A stretch of 64,000 nucleotides of DNA from Marthasterias glacialis (lineage: Eukaryota; Echinodermata; Asteroidea; Forcipulatida; Asteriidae): contig OU452227.1 in NCBI GenBank assembly GCA_911728455.2, positions 12,495,110 to 12,559,109 on the forward strand. Reading direction: 5' to 3'. Below the pieces are notes generated by a model. That model was given only the letters and a program-made list of their open reading frames with translations, was not told where the DNA came from and did no database searches. A program made the translations under genes and the position numbers. How positions within the stretch are numbered: position 1 is the first letter of the stretch; each line of letters opens with the position of its first letter. Positions 62,579-64,000 of the stretch are shown here, one piece after another.

Positions 62579-64000
62579 GGTTTTGACGATAATAGTGACT
62601 AGTCTGCCAATTGAGGGCGCTATTTATCCCCCTCTAAATTAAAATTCCAAAAAACTACACATGCGTTTCATGCAACCGATAGCGATTTTTTTTTCGGGCT
62701 AAAAATCATCGATTTGGAGGACCAAAAATGATCGTGAGTACAATTAAATGCATTTTATTTCACCTTAAATACTTGGAGAAGCCAGTAGGCGATTTTCAAG
62801 CAATTCTGTCTAGCCTTTGTCGCAATTTTGACAATTTTGTAACTGATTCAGAAAAAAACGCTTCGCAGCACTTTCCAAATATACCACGGACATTGACGGA
62901 CTGGGGTGGGCGCTAGTTAGTACGACAGATAATGTCAAAATCTCAAAAAAGGAGTACAGCGCCCCAATTACTGGGTCTAGGGTCTAAGTAAGGATATAAT
63001 TTGACCTAAAGGGAGATAGAGTGGCAGTCGGATACGGCATTTTTGCCGAATTTTTTCAAAGGGAAATTAAGTCAAACTTTATTATTAGTTTGTTTAGAAT
63101 TTAGATAATCGTCCCTTAAGCCTTACTCCTAAAGTCATAGTAAATAATAGAAAATAAAACGTCATGAACATGTGGGTTGGATACAGCATTTGTTCCTATT
63201 ATTATGAGTTGGTAGTGGTGTGGTGGTAACTACTGACTAGCTCAGTCATATAGTTAATGTAGTAATAATATGTAGAAGATGTTATTACAACTTTGAGCGT
63301 CATTTCACAACAAGTGGCACGTTCAATGCGCAAAGTTTAGAACATTATGTTGCACTGTCCGTATACAGAGTGTGACGCTTGACCCTCGATACACTGAGTG
63401 AAATATATTTTACTAGGACTAGGATGGTTTATTAACACGCCCATTCGAGCAATCTGATTGGAGGATTAGCGTGTAGGCCAAATGGAAGATAAAAATAATG
63501 AATTATGAGTGAAAGTTTCACATGAAGTCGATTCATTTCAAATCAAAGACATTTATTTCCATTTCACTGGTTTACAACAAACATAGGCATAGGGCCTACA
63601 AATTAACATTAAATCAAGTAATAGCAAAGTAATAATTAAAGGGAAATGGAGGGAACAAGAGACTGAACAAAACAGGTATACATTGTAGGCCCTACCGAAC
63701 AAAGGAACAAGAAACAAACAACATGGATACAAAACAAACAGACAATTAACATGGTAACAAATAAATAACATAATAATAAAATGTCAATGAATATGAAAGC
63801 CTGTGTTGGGGGGGGGGGGCAGTGGCGTAAATTTGTTGTGAAAAGTGGGGGTAATGGAAAAAAGGAATAATGCTTCTAGTGAAAGAAATCACGAGCAGAG
63901 GGGGCATTGGGGAGTAACATGTAAATCCACAGCTGATGTTCGATTGCATTATGGATGCTATGTATGTTATTAATGTTCTACGTAGTTTGTTTAAATAATA
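62579..64000. other. Upstream flank of LMF1, no clear gene
   Basis: The LMF1 promoter should lie at the left of this stretch; no TATA box is evident just upstream of the ATG. A 62-codon plus-strand frame (62728-62916, MIVSTIKCILFHLKYLEKPV start) has a donor-like GTGAGT after its second codon but no family match. It could be chance or the edge of a divergent transcript. A G12 run lies at 63808-63819. Nothing else is supported. Confidence 0.5.

Noticed and set aside
62728-62916. First exon of a divergent gene upstream of LMF1
   Set aside because: A donor-like GTGAGT follows the second codon, but there is no family match and no second exon within the window; left as unassigned flank.
1-64000. 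CRISPR array or prokaryotic operon
   Set aside because: The tandem arrays lack spacer-repeat alternation, and the genes are intron-rich animal genes.

Overview
The window is animal nuclear DNA: three multi-exon genes with GT-AG introns are embedded in AT-rich, repeat-dense sequence. tRNA-derived SINEs, many short fold-back (MITE-like) elements and a DNMT3 with PWWP-ADD-methyltransferase architecture point to a marine invertebrate deuterostome, most likely an echinoderm such as a sea star. That placement is inference from sequence style; no marker here fixes the species.

Layout. (1) Positions 1-15017, + strand: the 3' part of a divergent protein phosphatase 1 catalytic subunit gene (five exons; earlier exons lie left of the window). 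Its introns hold tandem arrays of 123, about 110, 89 and 23 bp units. (2) 15018-26282: about 11 kb with no recognisable coding exon, full of fold-back elements, with a CpG-rich TATA-containing stretch near 23.8-24.05 kb that could be the promoter of the next gene. (3) 26283-47089, + strand: a complete DNMT3-type de novo DNA methyltransferase. I assembled 24 coding exons whose lengths sum to 5508 nt (1835 codons plus stop) with every splice phase consistent. The C-terminal ~640 residues are PWWP, ADD and catalytic domain; the N-terminal ~1200 residues are a long disordered extension, most of it from one 3028-nt exon. (4) 47090-54046: tail-to-tail intergenic space with a 69-bp tandem repeat and a large fold-back element. 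(5) 54047-62578, - strand: a complete LMF1-type lipase maturation factor, 11 coding exons, 1776 nt (591 codons plus stop), including an 11-nt microexon. (6) 62579-64000: upstream flank of LMF1, with no clear gene.

The three genes have unrelated jobs (phosphatase signalling, DNA methylation, ER folding of lipases), so the order is ordinary eukaryotic neighbourhood rather than an operon. The most unusual signals are the giant DNMT3 N-terminal exon, a dispersed repeat that carries a histone-mRNA-type 3' stem-loop, the LMF1 microexon, a perfect 54-bp inverted repeat, nested fold-backs in a DNMT3 intron, and a C-rich minisatellite that stays open in the PP1 reading frame.
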